Source of the DNA: Bifidobacteriaceae bacterium
Lineage (GTDB): Bacteria; Actinomycetota; Actinomycetes; Actinomycetales; WQXJ01
Reading direction: 5' to 3'
Length of the DNA stretch: 7,203 bases
Assembly (NCBI GenBank): GCA_031261885.1
Contig: JAISIU010000052.1
Location: 1-7,203, forward strand
Numbering within the stretch: position 1 is the stretch's first letter; the number at the start of each line of letters is the position of its first letter. Shown one piece after another: positions 1 through 5,505 of this stretch. A program made the translations under genes and the position numbers. The notes below the pieces were generated by a model. That model saw only the letters and a list, made by a program, of their open reading frames with translations. It searched no databases and was not told where the DNA came from.

Positions 1-1
1 A

Positions 2-358
2 TCGTCCACCCACCCGGCGACCACTGTCCCGCCCGGGACGCCATCGGCCACACCGTCACCGACGCCGTCGCCCACGGCGACGGCCGACCCGGTGGTCCGT
101 CTCCACACCGCGCAGACCCGGCTGACGCTCCAGGTCGGCGCGTCCGCCAAACTCGTGGCCTACGGCATCAGGGCCAGCGGCCGCCGCGCGAAGGCGACGT
201 GGACCTCCCGCTCCGTGTGGACCGCGACGGTGACGGCCGGCGGCCAGGTCCGCGCCCGCCGCGCGGGCAGCGCGATCCTCGTGGCCCGGGCGGGCGGCCT
301 GAGCGTGGCCGTCCGCGTCACCGTTGTGAGGGTCGGGTCCGGCCGGTGGGCGCGGTAG
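2..358 (+). CDS. C-terminal end of a probable surface or secreted protein with a Big_2-like Ig domain (5' partial)
   Basis: The reading frame is open from the first bases of the window to a TAG at 356-358, giving 118 visible codons; the start lies upstream. Roughly the first 30 residues form a Thr/Pro/Ser/Ala-rich linker with repeated TPSP-type units, typical of wall-spanning or interdomain linkers of exported actinobacterial proteins. The remainder resembles a bacterial Ig-like group 2 (Big_2) fold: an L-x-VGASAKL strand, a W-T-S-R-S strand, the A-T-V-T-A-G-G-Q-V core where the family usually has 'ATVd..G.V', then RAGSAILVARAGG and a closing V-x-V-T-V strand. An internal ATG at 92 would remove the linker, and I saw no ribosome binding site for it, so I read the gene as continuing from upstream. 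The linker and Ig-like fold are seen in the sequence; surface location is inferred. No sorting signal follows the domain: the protein stops about 10 residues after the last strand. The function of the whole protein cannot be told from this piece. Confidence 0.72.
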   Translation, partial: SSTHPATTVPPGTPSATPSPTPSPTATADPVVRLHTAQTRLTLQVGASAKLVAYGIRASGRRAKATWTSRSVWTATVTAGGQVRARRAGSAILVARAGGLSVAVRVTVVRVGSGRWAR

Positions 359-384
359 CCTCTGGGGGACAATTGCGGCACACC

Positions 385-391
385 GGAAGGA
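385..391 (+). promoter_or_regulatory. Ribosome binding site of argH
   Basis: GGAAGGA lies 8 bases before the ATG at 400. This site decides the argH start: the open frame extends back to 199, but no comparable site precedes the upstream in-frame starts, and the alternative ATG at 442 (beginning MALWGGRF) has only a G-run without a clear AGGA core. Confidence 0.7.
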
Positions 392-399
392 ATCGACAG

Positions 400-1860
400 A
401 TGGGCCAGGCGGCGGGTAACGACGGCGGGGCGGCGCGGCCCATGGCGCTGTGGGGCGGACGGTTCGAGGGCGGGCCGGCGCCCGCGCTGGCCCAGCTCTC
501 CAAATCGACGCAGTTCGACTGGCGGCTCGCGGACGTCGACATCGCCGGGTCCAAGGCCCACGCCCGCGTGCTGGCCCGGGCGGGTTTGCTCACCAGCCAA
601 GAACTGGCGGACATGGAGGCCGGCCTCGACGAGTTGAAATCCCGCGTCGACCACGGCACGTTCGGGCCCGCGCCCGATGACGAGGACGTCCACACGGCGC
701 TCGAACGGGGCCTCATCGAGGTGGTCGGCGACGAGCTCGGCGGCAAGCTCAGGGCCGGCCGCAGCCGCAACGACCAGATCGCCACCGAGGTGCGCATGTG
801 GCTGCGCGTCGAGGCGCGCGGGCTGGCCGCCAAGGTCGCGGACGTGGTCGACGCCCTGACCGCCCAGGCGGCGGCCCACCCGGACGCGCCGATGCCGGGC
901 CGCACGCACATGCAACACGCGCAGCCGATCCTGTTGGCGCACCAGCTGTTGGCGCACGCCTGGCCCCTGCTGCGCGACGTCGACCGCCTGGCGGACTGGG
1001 ACAAAAGGGCCGCGCTGTCCCCGTACGGCTCCGGCGCGCTGGCCGGTTCCACGCTCGGGCTCGACCCGGCGGCCGTGGCCCGTGACCTCGGCTTCACGGG
1101 GCCCGTCGCCAACTCGATCGACGGGACGGCGGCCCGCGACCAGGTCGCGGAGTTCAGCTACGTGGCGGCGCAGATCGGCGTCGACCTGTCCCGGCTCGCC
1201 GAGGAGATCGTGATCTGGGCCACGGCCGAGTTCGGCTACGTCCGGCTCGACGACGCCTACTCGACGGGCTCCTCGATCATGCCGCAGAAGAAGAACCCGG
1301 ACATCGCGGAGCTGGCCCGCGGCAAGGCCGGCCGCCTGATCGGCGACCTGACGGGCCTGCTCGCCACGCTGAAGGGCCTGCCGCTGGCCTACGACCGCGA
1401 CCTGCAGGAGGACAAGGAGCCGGTCTTCGACCAGGTGGACCAGCTGAACCTGCTGCTGCCCGCGATGGCCGGACTCGTCGCGACGTTGACGTTCGACACG
1501 GAGCGGCTGGCCCACCTCGCGCCGCGCGGCTTCGCGCTGGCCACCGACATCGCCGAATGGCTGGTCAAGCGCGGCGTCCCGTTCCGCCACGCCCACGAGA
1601 TCGCCGGCGGCTGCGTCAAGGTCGCCGAATCGCGCGGCGTGGAACTGTGGGACCTGACCGATGAGGAACTGGCCGGCGTCGACCCGCGCCTGACCCCCGA
1701 GGTCCGCCAGGTCCTGAGCCTGGAGGGCTCGCTGGCCTCGCGCGACGCGGTCGGCGGCACGGCCCCGGCCCGCGTGGCCGAACAGCTGGCGGCCTGCCGG
1801 AAGGCCGCGGCCCAGGCCCGCGCCTGGTCCACGGCCTGGCGCGCCCCCTGGCTGGCCTGA
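400..1860 (+). CDS. argH: Argininosuccinate lyase
   Basis: This is the last enzyme of arginine synthesis, splitting L-argininosuccinate into arginine and fumarate in the cytoplasm. It is a homotetramer of the fumarase/aspartase superfamily. The 486-residue product is close to the family's usual 460-475. Visible signatures are MALWGGRF near residue 15; GGKLRAGRSRNDQ at about 114-126; MPGRTHMQHAQP with the conserved Thr-His pair at 169-170; a TAARD motif in the middle of the chain; and the superfamily signature GSSIMPQKKN at 290-299, whose serine loop carries the catalytic base. All expected motifs are intact. The start at 400 is chosen for its ribosome binding site and adds 14 residues before the usual MALWGGRF start; an ATG at 442 is the alternative. 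Upstream is an unrelated surface-type protein ending 41 bases earlier, so no argG or other arg gene is adjacent on that side. tyrS follows; from memory, argH close to tyrS is common in actinobacteria. No clear promoter or ArgR box was recognised. Confidence 0.97.
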   Translation: MGQAAGNDGGAARPMALWGGRFEGGPAPALAQLSKSTQFDWRLADVDIAGSKAHARVLARAGLLTSQELADMEAGLDELKSRVDHGTFGPAPDDEDVHTALERGLIEVVGDELGGKLRAGRSRNDQIATEVRMWLRVEARGLAAKVADVVDALTAQAAAHPDAPMPGRTHMQHAQPILLAHQLLAHAWPLLRDVDRLADWDKRAALSPYGSGALAGSTLGLDPAAVARDLGFTGPVANSIDGTAARDQVAEFSYVAAQIGVDLSRLAEEIVIWATAEFGYVRLDDAYSTGSSIMPQKKNPDIAELARGKAGRLIGDLTGLLATLKGLPLAYDRDLQEDKEPVFDQVDQLNLLLPAMAGLVATLTFDTERLAHLAPRGFALATDIAEWLVKRGVPFRHAHEIAGGCVKVAESRGVELWDLTDEELAGVDPRLTPEVRQVLSLEGSLASRDAVGGTAPARVAEQLAACRKAAAQARAWSTAWRAPWLA

Positions 1861-1881
1861 CCGTCTCTCGCCCGAAAACCA

Positions 1882-1924
1882 CGCGGTCCCACCACCGCGA
1901 CCGCGCCCGGCCACGCCAGCCGGG
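1882..1924 (+). terminator. Two tandem GC-rich hairpins after argH (possible U-less terminator)
   Basis: Starting 21 bases after the argH stop there are two perfect inverted repeats. The first pairs CGCGGT (1882-1887) with ACCGCG (1894-1899) around a 6-base loop. The second pairs CCCGGC (1906-1911) with GCCGGG (1919-1924) around a 7-base loop. Neither is followed by a T-run, so a classic intrinsic terminator is not present. Actinobacterial genes often end in such U-poor hairpins, but in DNA this rich in GC 6-base stems also arise by chance. Confidence 0.35.
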
Positions 1925-1927
1925 GAC

Positions 1928-1951
1928 ACGGCATCGTCCATCCGTCCCACC
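1928..1951. repeat. Composite intergenic repeat, copy 1
   Basis: ACGGCATCGTCC (1928-1939) followed after 3 bases by CGTCCCACC (1943-1951). The same two blocks, separated by 5 bases, lie just after gcvT at 4986-5011. Both copies are in non-coding DNA downstream of a gene on the same strand. The function is unknown. Confidence 0.5.
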
Positions 1952-1986
1952 GGCCCAGCGGCGCGGGCGTGGAAAGATAACAGCGA

Positions 1987-2001
1987 CGCCCCTGAGGGGC
2001 G
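1987..2001 (+). promoter_or_regulatory. Hairpin in the tyrS leader
   Basis: A perfect 6-base-pair stem, CGCCCC (1987-1992) with GGGGCG (1996-2001), closes a TGA loop and ends 12 bases before the tyrS ribosome binding site. It follows the only A-rich run in the gap (GGAAAGATAAC, 1971-1981), which could hold a degenerate -10 element, although I find no matching -35. No T-box hallmark is present, so tRNA-sensing attenuation is not supported. The role is unknown; it may be a leader structure or chance. Confidence 0.3.
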
Positions 2002-2013
2002 GCCCACCGACCC

Positions 2014-2020
2014 GAAGGAG
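2014..2020 (+). promoter_or_regulatory. Ribosome binding site of tyrS
   Basis: GAAGGAG is a strong Shine-Dalgarno sequence. Its spacing to the GTG at 2033 is 12 bases, somewhat long. An in-frame TGA at 2024-2026 lies between the two, so GTG 2033 is the only possible start near this site. Confidence 0.75.
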
Positions 2021-2032
2021 CCCTGAAGTCCC

Positions 2033-3298
2033 GTGACCGAAATCATCGACGAGCTGGAAGCCCGCGAGCTGATCTCGCAATCGACGGACCGCGACGCGCT
2101 GCGCGCGGCGCTGGCCGACGGCCCGATCACCTACTACTGCGGGTTCGACCCGACGGCCCCGAGCCTCCACATCGGCAACCTCGTGCAGATCCTGACGCTG
2201 CGCCGCCTCCAGCTGGCCGGCAACCGGCCGCTCGCGCTCGTCGGCGGCGCCACGGGGCTGATCGGCGACCCGAAGATGACGGGCGAGCGCAAGCTGAACG
2301 GGCGCGATGTCGTGGCCGGCTGGGTCGAACGGATCCGCGCCCAGATCGCGCCGCTGCTCGACTTCGAGGGCGAGTACGCCGCGCGCATGGTCAACAACCT
2401 CGACTGGACGGGCCAGCTCGACGCGATCGCGTTCCTGCGGGACGTCGGGAAATACTTCCGCATGACGTCCATGCTGGCCAAGGAGACGGTCCAAGTCCGG
2501 CTGGCCTCGGACCAGGGCCTGTCCTACACGGAGTTCTCCTACCAGGTCCTCCAGGCCAACGACTACCGGGAGCTGTACAAGCGCTACGGCTGCTGCCTCG
2601 AGACGGGCGGCAACGACCAGTGGGGCAACCTGACGGCCGGCGTCGAGCTGATCCGCCGCGCCGAGGGCGCCCAGGTCCACGCGATGACCACGCCTTTGAT
2701 CACGAAGGCGGACGGCACGAAGTTCGGCAAGACGGAGTCCGGCACGGTCTGGCTCGACCCGGCTATGACCACGCCGTACGCGTTCCACCAGTTCTGGCTC
2801 GGCGCGGACGACAGGGACGTCGCGAAGTACCTGCGCACGTTCACGTTCCGGTCCGCCGAGGAGATCGCGGCGCTGGAGACCGCCACGCGTGAGCACCCGG
2901 AGCGGCGCGAGGCCCAGCGCGCCTTGGCGGACGACGTCACGACGCTCGTGCACGGCCGCGCCGCGACCGAGCAGGCCACGGCGGCCGGGGCCGCGCTGTT
3001 CGGCGGGGGCGACCTCCGCGCGCTCGACCCGGCGACGGTCCAGGCGGCCGTCCAGGGGCTGCCGCACGTCCTGCCGGAGGAGGCGTCGCCGCTGGTCATC
3101 GACCTGTTCGTCGGCGCGGGGCTGGAGAAGGGACGCGGCGCGGCGCGGCGCACCATCGCGTCGGGCGGCGCCTACCTGAACAACGAGAAACTGACGGATC
3201 CGGACCGGCGGCTCGCGCCCGAGGACCTGCTCGGCGGCCGTTTCGCGCTGTTGCGCCGCGGCCGCAAAACCCTGGCCGTCGCGGAGGTCGGCCGCTAG
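2033..3298 (+). CDS. tyrS: Tyrosyl-tRNA synthetase
   Basis: This class I aminoacyl-tRNA synthetase activates tyrosine with ATP and charges tRNA-Tyr in the cytoplasm; it normally works as a dimer. The product has 421 residues, the normal bacterial length. The N-terminal catalytic domain shows YYCGFDPTA (34-42), with the tyrosine-pocket residues, and then the HIGH-type motif as HIGN at 46-49, an Asn variant that I recall as common in this family. Further on come YTEFSYQVLQANDY and GGNDQWGN, which line the tyrosine site. The KMSKS-equivalent loop reads KFGKT at 230-234, the usual bacterial TyrS form. From about residue 355 to the end there is an S4-type RNA-binding domain (IDLFVGAGLEKGRGAAR, then GGAYLNNEKL). 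All key motifs are present and nothing is broken. The gene starts with GTG; an upstream in-frame stop fixes the start. It is separated from argH by 172 bases and from the gcv riboswitch by about 180, so it is probably its own transcription unit. Confidence 0.98.
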   Translation: MTEIIDELEARELISQSTDRDALRAALADGPITYYCGFDPTAPSLHIGNLVQILTLRRLQLAGNRPLALVGGATGLIGDPKMTGERKLNGRDVVAGWVERIRAQIAPLLDFEGEYAARMVNNLDWTGQLDAIAFLRDVGKYFRMTSMLAKETVQVRLASDQGLSYTEFSYQVLQANDYRELYKRYGCCLETGGNDQWGNLTAGVELIRRAEGAQVHAMTTPLITKADGTKFGKTESGTVWLDPAMTTPYAFHQFWLGADDRDVAKYLRTFTFRSAEEIAALETATREHPERREAQRALADDVTTLVHGRAATEQATAAGAALFGGGDLRALDPATVQAAVQGLPHVLPEEASPLVIDLFVGAGLEKGRGAARRTIASGGAYLNNEKLTDPDRRLAPEDLLGGRFALLRRGRKTLAVAEVGR

Positions 3299-3329
3299 CG
3301 CGCACGGTGTTCGGCTGGGTGGGGGAGGC

Positions 3330-3373
3330 GCCCGATGCCGTCCCACGGGTCGGGCGGGACGTGCCCGATGCCG
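3330..3373. repeat. 11-base direct repeat in the tyrS-gcvT gap
   Basis: GCCCGATGCCG occurs at 3330-3340 and again at 3363-3373, with starts 33 bases apart. A third copy lies inside the start of gcvP at 5567-5577; that copy matches the first over 13 bases. The two intergenic copies flank the hairpin at 3339-3361. A binding site for a regulator is conceivable but not shown. Confidence 0.45.
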
Positions 3374-3387
3374 GGTCCCCGGCCCGG
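3339..3387 (+). terminator. GC-rich hairpins after tyrS (possible terminator)
   Basis: CGTCCC (3339-3344) pairs with GGGACG (3356-3361) around an 11-base loop, followed by CCGGG (3371-3375) pairing with CCCGG (3383-3387) around a 7-base loop. They begin 41 bases past the tyrS stop. There is no T-run. They are placed where a terminator for tyrS would be expected, ahead of the gcv promoter region, but support is structural only. Confidence 0.3.
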
Positions 3388-3404
3388 GCGGGGGCGGGAG
3401 CCAG

Positions 3405-3410
3405 TACAGT
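3405..3410 (+). promoter_or_regulatory. Possible -10 element of the gcv operon promoter
   Basis: TACAGT fits the TAnnnT pattern of actinobacterial housekeeping promoters. It sits about 66 bases before the first riboswitch helix, a sensible leader length. No recognisable -35 element lies 16-18 bases upstream, where the DNA is a G/C run. A promoter must exist somewhere between tyrS and the riboswitch, and this is the best candidate I see. Confidence 0.3.
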
Positions 3411-3475
3411 AGTCGGTGGCCGACGGGGTGGGTTTCCCGCTCCGGCGGTCCGCCTCAACTGAACATTGGGCCCAT

Positions 3476-3570
3476 GGCCGCGCCGGGAGAGTCCTCCACC
3501 GCGTGACGCGGGGGAGGCGCCGTAGGAGCAACAACCCGCCAATCTCTCAGGCACCGACACCGCCGCGGCC
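3476..3570 (+). promoter_or_regulatory. Glycine riboswitch aptamer 1
   Basis: The closing helix P1 is GGCCGCG (3476-3482) with CGCGGCC (3564-3570), 7 perfect pairs. An alternative register pairs ATGGCC (3474-3479) with GGCCAT (3571-3576). GAGAG (3487-3491) pairs with CTCTC (3544-3548). The internal arm pairs CCTCC (3493-3497) with GGAGG (3513-3517), topped by CCGCG (3499-3503) with CGCGG (3507-3511). The conserved core GCGCCGTAGGAGCAA follows, with T at 3523 where the consensus has A. Confidence 0.9.
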
Positions 3571-3572
3571 GG

Positions 3573-3682
3573 CCATTCTGGAAAGCAACCGCACCGCCTC
3601 CGGGCGGCCGGTTCACCAACGGTGCAACCCGCGGCCGTCCTTGGGGCGGCGCGGGGAACCTCTCTGGTCAAGCGACAGATGG
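3573..3682 (+). promoter_or_regulatory. Glycine riboswitch aptamer 2
   Basis: The closing helix pairs CCATTCTG (3573-3580) with CAGATGG (3676-3682), with one bulged T. GAAAG (3581-3585) faces CTCTC (3660-3664) with one A-C mismatch, as I recall also in Streptomyces versions. The first arm is AACCG (3587-3591) with CGGTT (3609-3613), topped by CCGCC (3594-3598) with GGCGG (3603-3607). The core CACCAACGGTGCAA follows. A long second arm pairs CCCGC (3628-3632) with GCGGG (3651-3655), then seven further pairs from 3634-3640 to 3644-3650. The linker from aptamer 1 is only about two bases in this folding. Confidence 0.85.
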
Positions 3683-3784
3683 GACTGACTCAACCCCGTG
3701 GCGTCACGCCACCCGGGCCACCGCCCGGGAGGTCGCGGCGCCCGCCAGCGCCCCAGAACGGAACAACGCCGCATGCCAGTCCCA
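3680..3784 (+). promoter_or_regulatory. Putative expression platform of the glycine riboswitch, over the gcvT start codon
   Basis: Two alternative folds are possible. In one, TGGGACTG (3680-3687) pairs perfectly with CAGTCCCA (3777-3784), just inside gcvT, and GTGGCGT (3698-3704) pairs with ACGCCGC (3766-3772) with one G-U, leaving the ATG at 3773 between two helices. In the other, 3680-3682 are used by the aptamer 2 closing helix, GTGGCG (3698-3703) pairs locally with CGCCAC (3707-3712), and CCCGGGC (3712-3718) pairs with GCCCGGG (3723-3729). The pairings are seen; their regulatory use is inferred. There is no T-run, which argues against control by intrinsic termination. Confidence 0.45.
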
Positions 3785-4984
3785 CCCGCTCAGCCGCCCA
3801 TCGCCTCGCCGTCCCACGCTTCCCCCTCGAACACCGCGCCGGCATCGCCGCCGCCGCTTCAATCCCCGCTCGCCTCCGTCCACGCCGCGCTCGGCGCGCA
3901 CCTGACCGAGTTCGCGGGCTGGCGGCTGCCGCTGCGCTTCACCTCGGAACTGGCCGAGCACAAGGCCGTCCGCGAGGCGGCGGGCCTGTTCGACCTCTCG
4001 CACATGGCGCAGCTCGATGTCGCCGGGGACCGTGCCGGTGAGGCGCTGGACAGGGCGCTGACGGGCCGCTACCGGGGCATGGATGTGGGCCGCGCCTCCT
4101 ACTCGCTGATCTTGGCGCCGGACGGCGGCGTGATCGACGACCTGATCGTCTACCGGCTCGGCGAGTCCCACTACCTCGTGATCGCGAACGCCGCGAACCG
4201 TGCGCCCGTGGCGGCCGCGCTCGGGGAGCGGCTCGCCCCGTTCAGTGTGGCGCTGAAGGACCTGACCGGGCGCCGCACGCTGATCGCGGCGCAGGGCCCG
4301 GCCGCGCCCGGCATCGTCCGGCAGATCCTCAGCGACGCCGACCGATCGCTGGTCGATCAGCTGCGCTATTACCGGATCGCGCCGGCGCGCACGGCGGGCG
4401 GCACCGAGGTGTTGCTGGCCCGCACGGGCTACACGGGCGAGGACGGCTTCGAGCTGTCCGCCCCCTCGGAGCGGGCCGTGGCGCTGTGGGAAGAGCTGAT
4501 GGCGGCGGGCCGGCCGCAGGGCCTGGTGCCGGCCGGGCTCGCGGCCCGCGACACGCTGCGGCTCGAGGCGGGCATGAGCCTGTACGGGCACGAGCTGAGC
4601 CGCGAGACCACGCCGTGGGACGCGGGCCTCAGGCATTTCGTCGCGCTCGACAAGGGTGACTTCGTCGGCCGTGCGGCGCTGGTCGACCCGGCCGGCGCGC
4701 CGCTGCCGCCGCGCCGCCGGCTCGTCGCGCTGTCCGGCACCGGCCGACGGGCGGCCCGGGAGGGTTGCGCCGTCGTGCTGGACGGGACCGCGGTGGGCCG
4801 CGTCACGTCGGGCGCGCTGAGCCCCACGCTCGGCCACCCGGTCGCGCTCGCCTACGTGGACGCGGCCGCCTTCCCCGCCCAGCCCGCCGCGGGAACCGTG
4901 CTCGATGTCGACGTGCGCGGCCGCGTCCAGCCGTTCACCGTGGTCAGGCCGCCGTTCTACCGCCGGCCCCGCCCGGCCGCCTGA
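3773..4984 (+). CDS. gcvT: Aminomethyltransferase, glycine cleavage system T-protein
   Basis: GcvT takes the aminomethyl group from the lipoyl arm of GcvH and transfers its one-carbon unit to tetrahydrofolate, releasing ammonia. The product has 403 residues, against a usual 360-380. The folate-binding GCV_T domain starts near residue 33 (SVHAALGAHLTEFAGWRLPLRF) and shows LFDLSHMAQ, GGVIDDLIVY with the conserved Asp pair at 122-123 (one is the catalytic aspartate of the family), NAANR, RTGYTGEDGFEL (217-228) and RDTLRLEAGMSLYGHEL (259-275). The C-terminal barrel domain follows. Residues 1-30 are a Pro/Ser/Ala-rich tail with no counterpart in typical GcvT. The ATG at 3773 is preceded by only a weak GGAA (3760-3763). 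A GTG at 3698 is the only earlier nearby start but has no ribosome binding site and lies within riboswitch hairpins. No in-frame start lies between the tail and the domain, so the tail appears real. It is the first gene of the operon, controlled by the glycine riboswitch. Confidence 0.96.
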   Translation: MPVPPAQPPIASPSHASPSNTAPASPPPLQSPLASVHAALGAHLTEFAGWRLPLRFTSELAEHKAVREAAGLFDLSHMAQLDVAGDRAGEALDRALTGRYRGMDVGRASYSLILAPDGGVIDDLIVYRLGESHYLVIANAANRAPVAAALGERLAPFSVALKDLTGRRTLIAAQGPAAPGIVRQILSDADRSLVDQLRYYRIAPARTAGGTEVLLARTGYTGEDGFELSAPSERAVALWEELMAAGRPQGLVPAGLAARDTLRLEAGMSLYGHELSRETTPWDAGLRHFVALDKGDFVGRAALVDPAGAPLPPRRRLVALSGTGRRAAREGCAVVLDGTAVGRVTSGALSPTLGHPVALAYVDAAAFPAQPAAGTVLDVDVRGRVQPFTVVRPPFYRRPRPAA

Positions 4985-4985
4985 G

Positions 4986-5011
4986 ACGGCATCGTCCCTT
5001 CACGTCCCACC
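4986..5011. repeat. Composite intergenic repeat, copy 2
   Basis: ACGGCATCGTCC (4986-4997), a 5-base spacer, then CGTCCCACC (5003-5011). It matches copy 1 at 1928-1951 except in spacer length. It begins directly after the gcvT stop. The second block is partly repeated again at 5022-5032 (CACGTCCCGCC against CACGTCCCACC at 5001-5011). Confidence 0.5.
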
Positions 5012-5033
5012 AACGTCAGTCCACGTCCCGCCC

Positions 5034-5097
5034 CGCGGCGCCGGCCCCGGCCGGGCCGCCGCGACCACCATCCATGACCACCCGGGCCCGAGCCCGG
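5034..5097 (+). promoter_or_regulatory. Two hairpins in the gcvT-gcvH gap
   Basis: The first hairpin pairs CGCGGCG (5034-5040) with CGCCGCG (5057-5063) and continues with CCGGC (5041-5045) to GCCGG (5050-5054) after a 2-base bulge, about 12 pairs in all. The second pairs CCGGGC (5082-5087) with GCCCGG (5092-5097) around a CCGA loop and ends 8 bases before the gcvH ribosome binding site. No T-run follows either. They may stabilise mRNA ends or set the ratio of GcvT to GcvH, or be chance in GC-rich DNA. Confidence 0.4.
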
Positions 5098-5105
5098 CGG
5101 CAAAC

Positions 5106-5112
5106 GAGAGGA
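5106..5112 (+). promoter_or_regulatory. Ribosome binding site of gcvH
   Basis: GAGAGGA lies 9 bases before the ATG at 5122. It supports that start over an in-frame ATG at 5074, which would add 16 Arg/Thr-rich residues that GcvH proteins do not have. Confidence 0.75.
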
Positions 5113-5121
5113 ACCAAGGCA

Positions 5122-5501
5122 ATGCCAATCCCGAGCGATCTGAAATACACGTCGGAACACGAATGGGTCAAGGACCCGGAGGGCCCGGTGGCGCGCGTCG
5201 GCATCACGGACCACGCGGCGGGTTCCCTCGGCGACGTCGTCTACCTGGACCTGCCGGAGGTCGGCGCCCAGGTGACGGCCGGCGAGCCGTGCGGCGAGGT
5301 CGAGTCGACCAAGTCGGTCTCGGAGCTGTTCGCGCCCGTCTCCGGCACGGTCACGGCCGTGAACGATCAGGCGTCTGACGCGCCCGAGACCGTGAATCAG
5401 GACCCGTACGGCGCCGGCTGGCTGTTCGAGGTCCAGCCCGCGGGCCAGGCCCAGGGCCTGCTCGACCCCGCCGCGTACGCCGCACTCGTCGAGGCCGCCA
5501 A

Positions 5502-5505
<4 letters not shown>
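5122..5505 (+). CDS. gcvH: Glycine cleavage system H-protein (lipoyl carrier)
   Basis: GcvH is the small shuttle protein of the glycine cleavage system. A lipoyl group on one lysine carries the aminomethyl intermediate from GcvP to GcvT and is then reoxidised by dihydrolipoamide dehydrogenase. The product has 127 residues, the normal length. It begins with the usual YTSEHEWV (9-16), followed by GDVVYLDLPEVG (37-48), then the lipoylation motif ESTKSVSEL with the target lysine at residue 64 (codon 5311-5313), and ends with the conserved VNQDPYGAGWLFEVQ. Every feature needed for function is present. It is separated from gcvT by 137 structured bases, yet its stop codon overlaps the gcvP start by 4 bases (GTGA), so gcvH and gcvP are very likely translationally coupled. 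Lipoylation enzymes (LipA, LipB) are not encoded in the window. Confidence 0.98.

Larger units (their letters stand above)
3476..3682 (+). promoter_or_regulatory. Tandem glycine riboswitch (two aptamers) upstream of gcvT
   Basis: This RNA leader binds glycine, the substrate of the downstream enzymes. The diagnostic strings are present in order: GGGAGAG (3485-3491), GGCGCCGTAGGAGCAA (near-consensus; the family usually has GAAGG), AATCTCTCAGGCACCG (3541 onward), then CTGGAAAGC (3578-3586) opening the second aptamer, CACCAACGGTGCAA, AACCTCTCTGGTCA and CGACAGATGGG. The wording and order match the two-aptamer riboswitches known upstream of gcv genes. The helices listed under each aptamer close without forcing. 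Glycine riboswitches of this arrangement usually turn gcv expression on when glycine is plentiful; the sense of the switch here is inferred from that and from the pairing described for the expression platform. Confidence 0.95.

Noticed and set aside
343..386. CCGGTG (343-348) complementary to CACCGG (381-386), which touches the argH ribosome binding site
   Set aside because: A 6-base stem with a 32-base loop is weak, and such matches are frequent in this composition.
199..399. Upstream extension of the argH frame to a start at 199
   Set aside because: It overlaps the Ig-like protein's C-terminus in another frame, encodes Arg/Gly/Pro-rich sequence unlike ArgH, and the clear ribosome binding site points to 400.
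1861..2032. T-box riboswitch or tRNA gene upstream of tyrS
   Set aside because: No T-box core sequence, specifier-loop structure or tRNA cloverleaf can be found in the gap.
160..2130. Long minus-strand open frame opposite argH (656 codons), and similar ones at 1616-3346, 3704-4837 and 5397-7046
   Set aside because: They are extremely Arg/Ala/Gly/Pro-rich, match no family, and mirror argH, tyrS, gcvT and gcvP, whose motifs are intact. Absence of stops is expected opposite GC-rich genes.
4765..5121. In-frame extension of gcvH upstream through the end of gcvT
   Set aside because: The extension overlaps gcvT and is Arg-rich; GcvH length and ribosome binding site fit the ATG at 5122.
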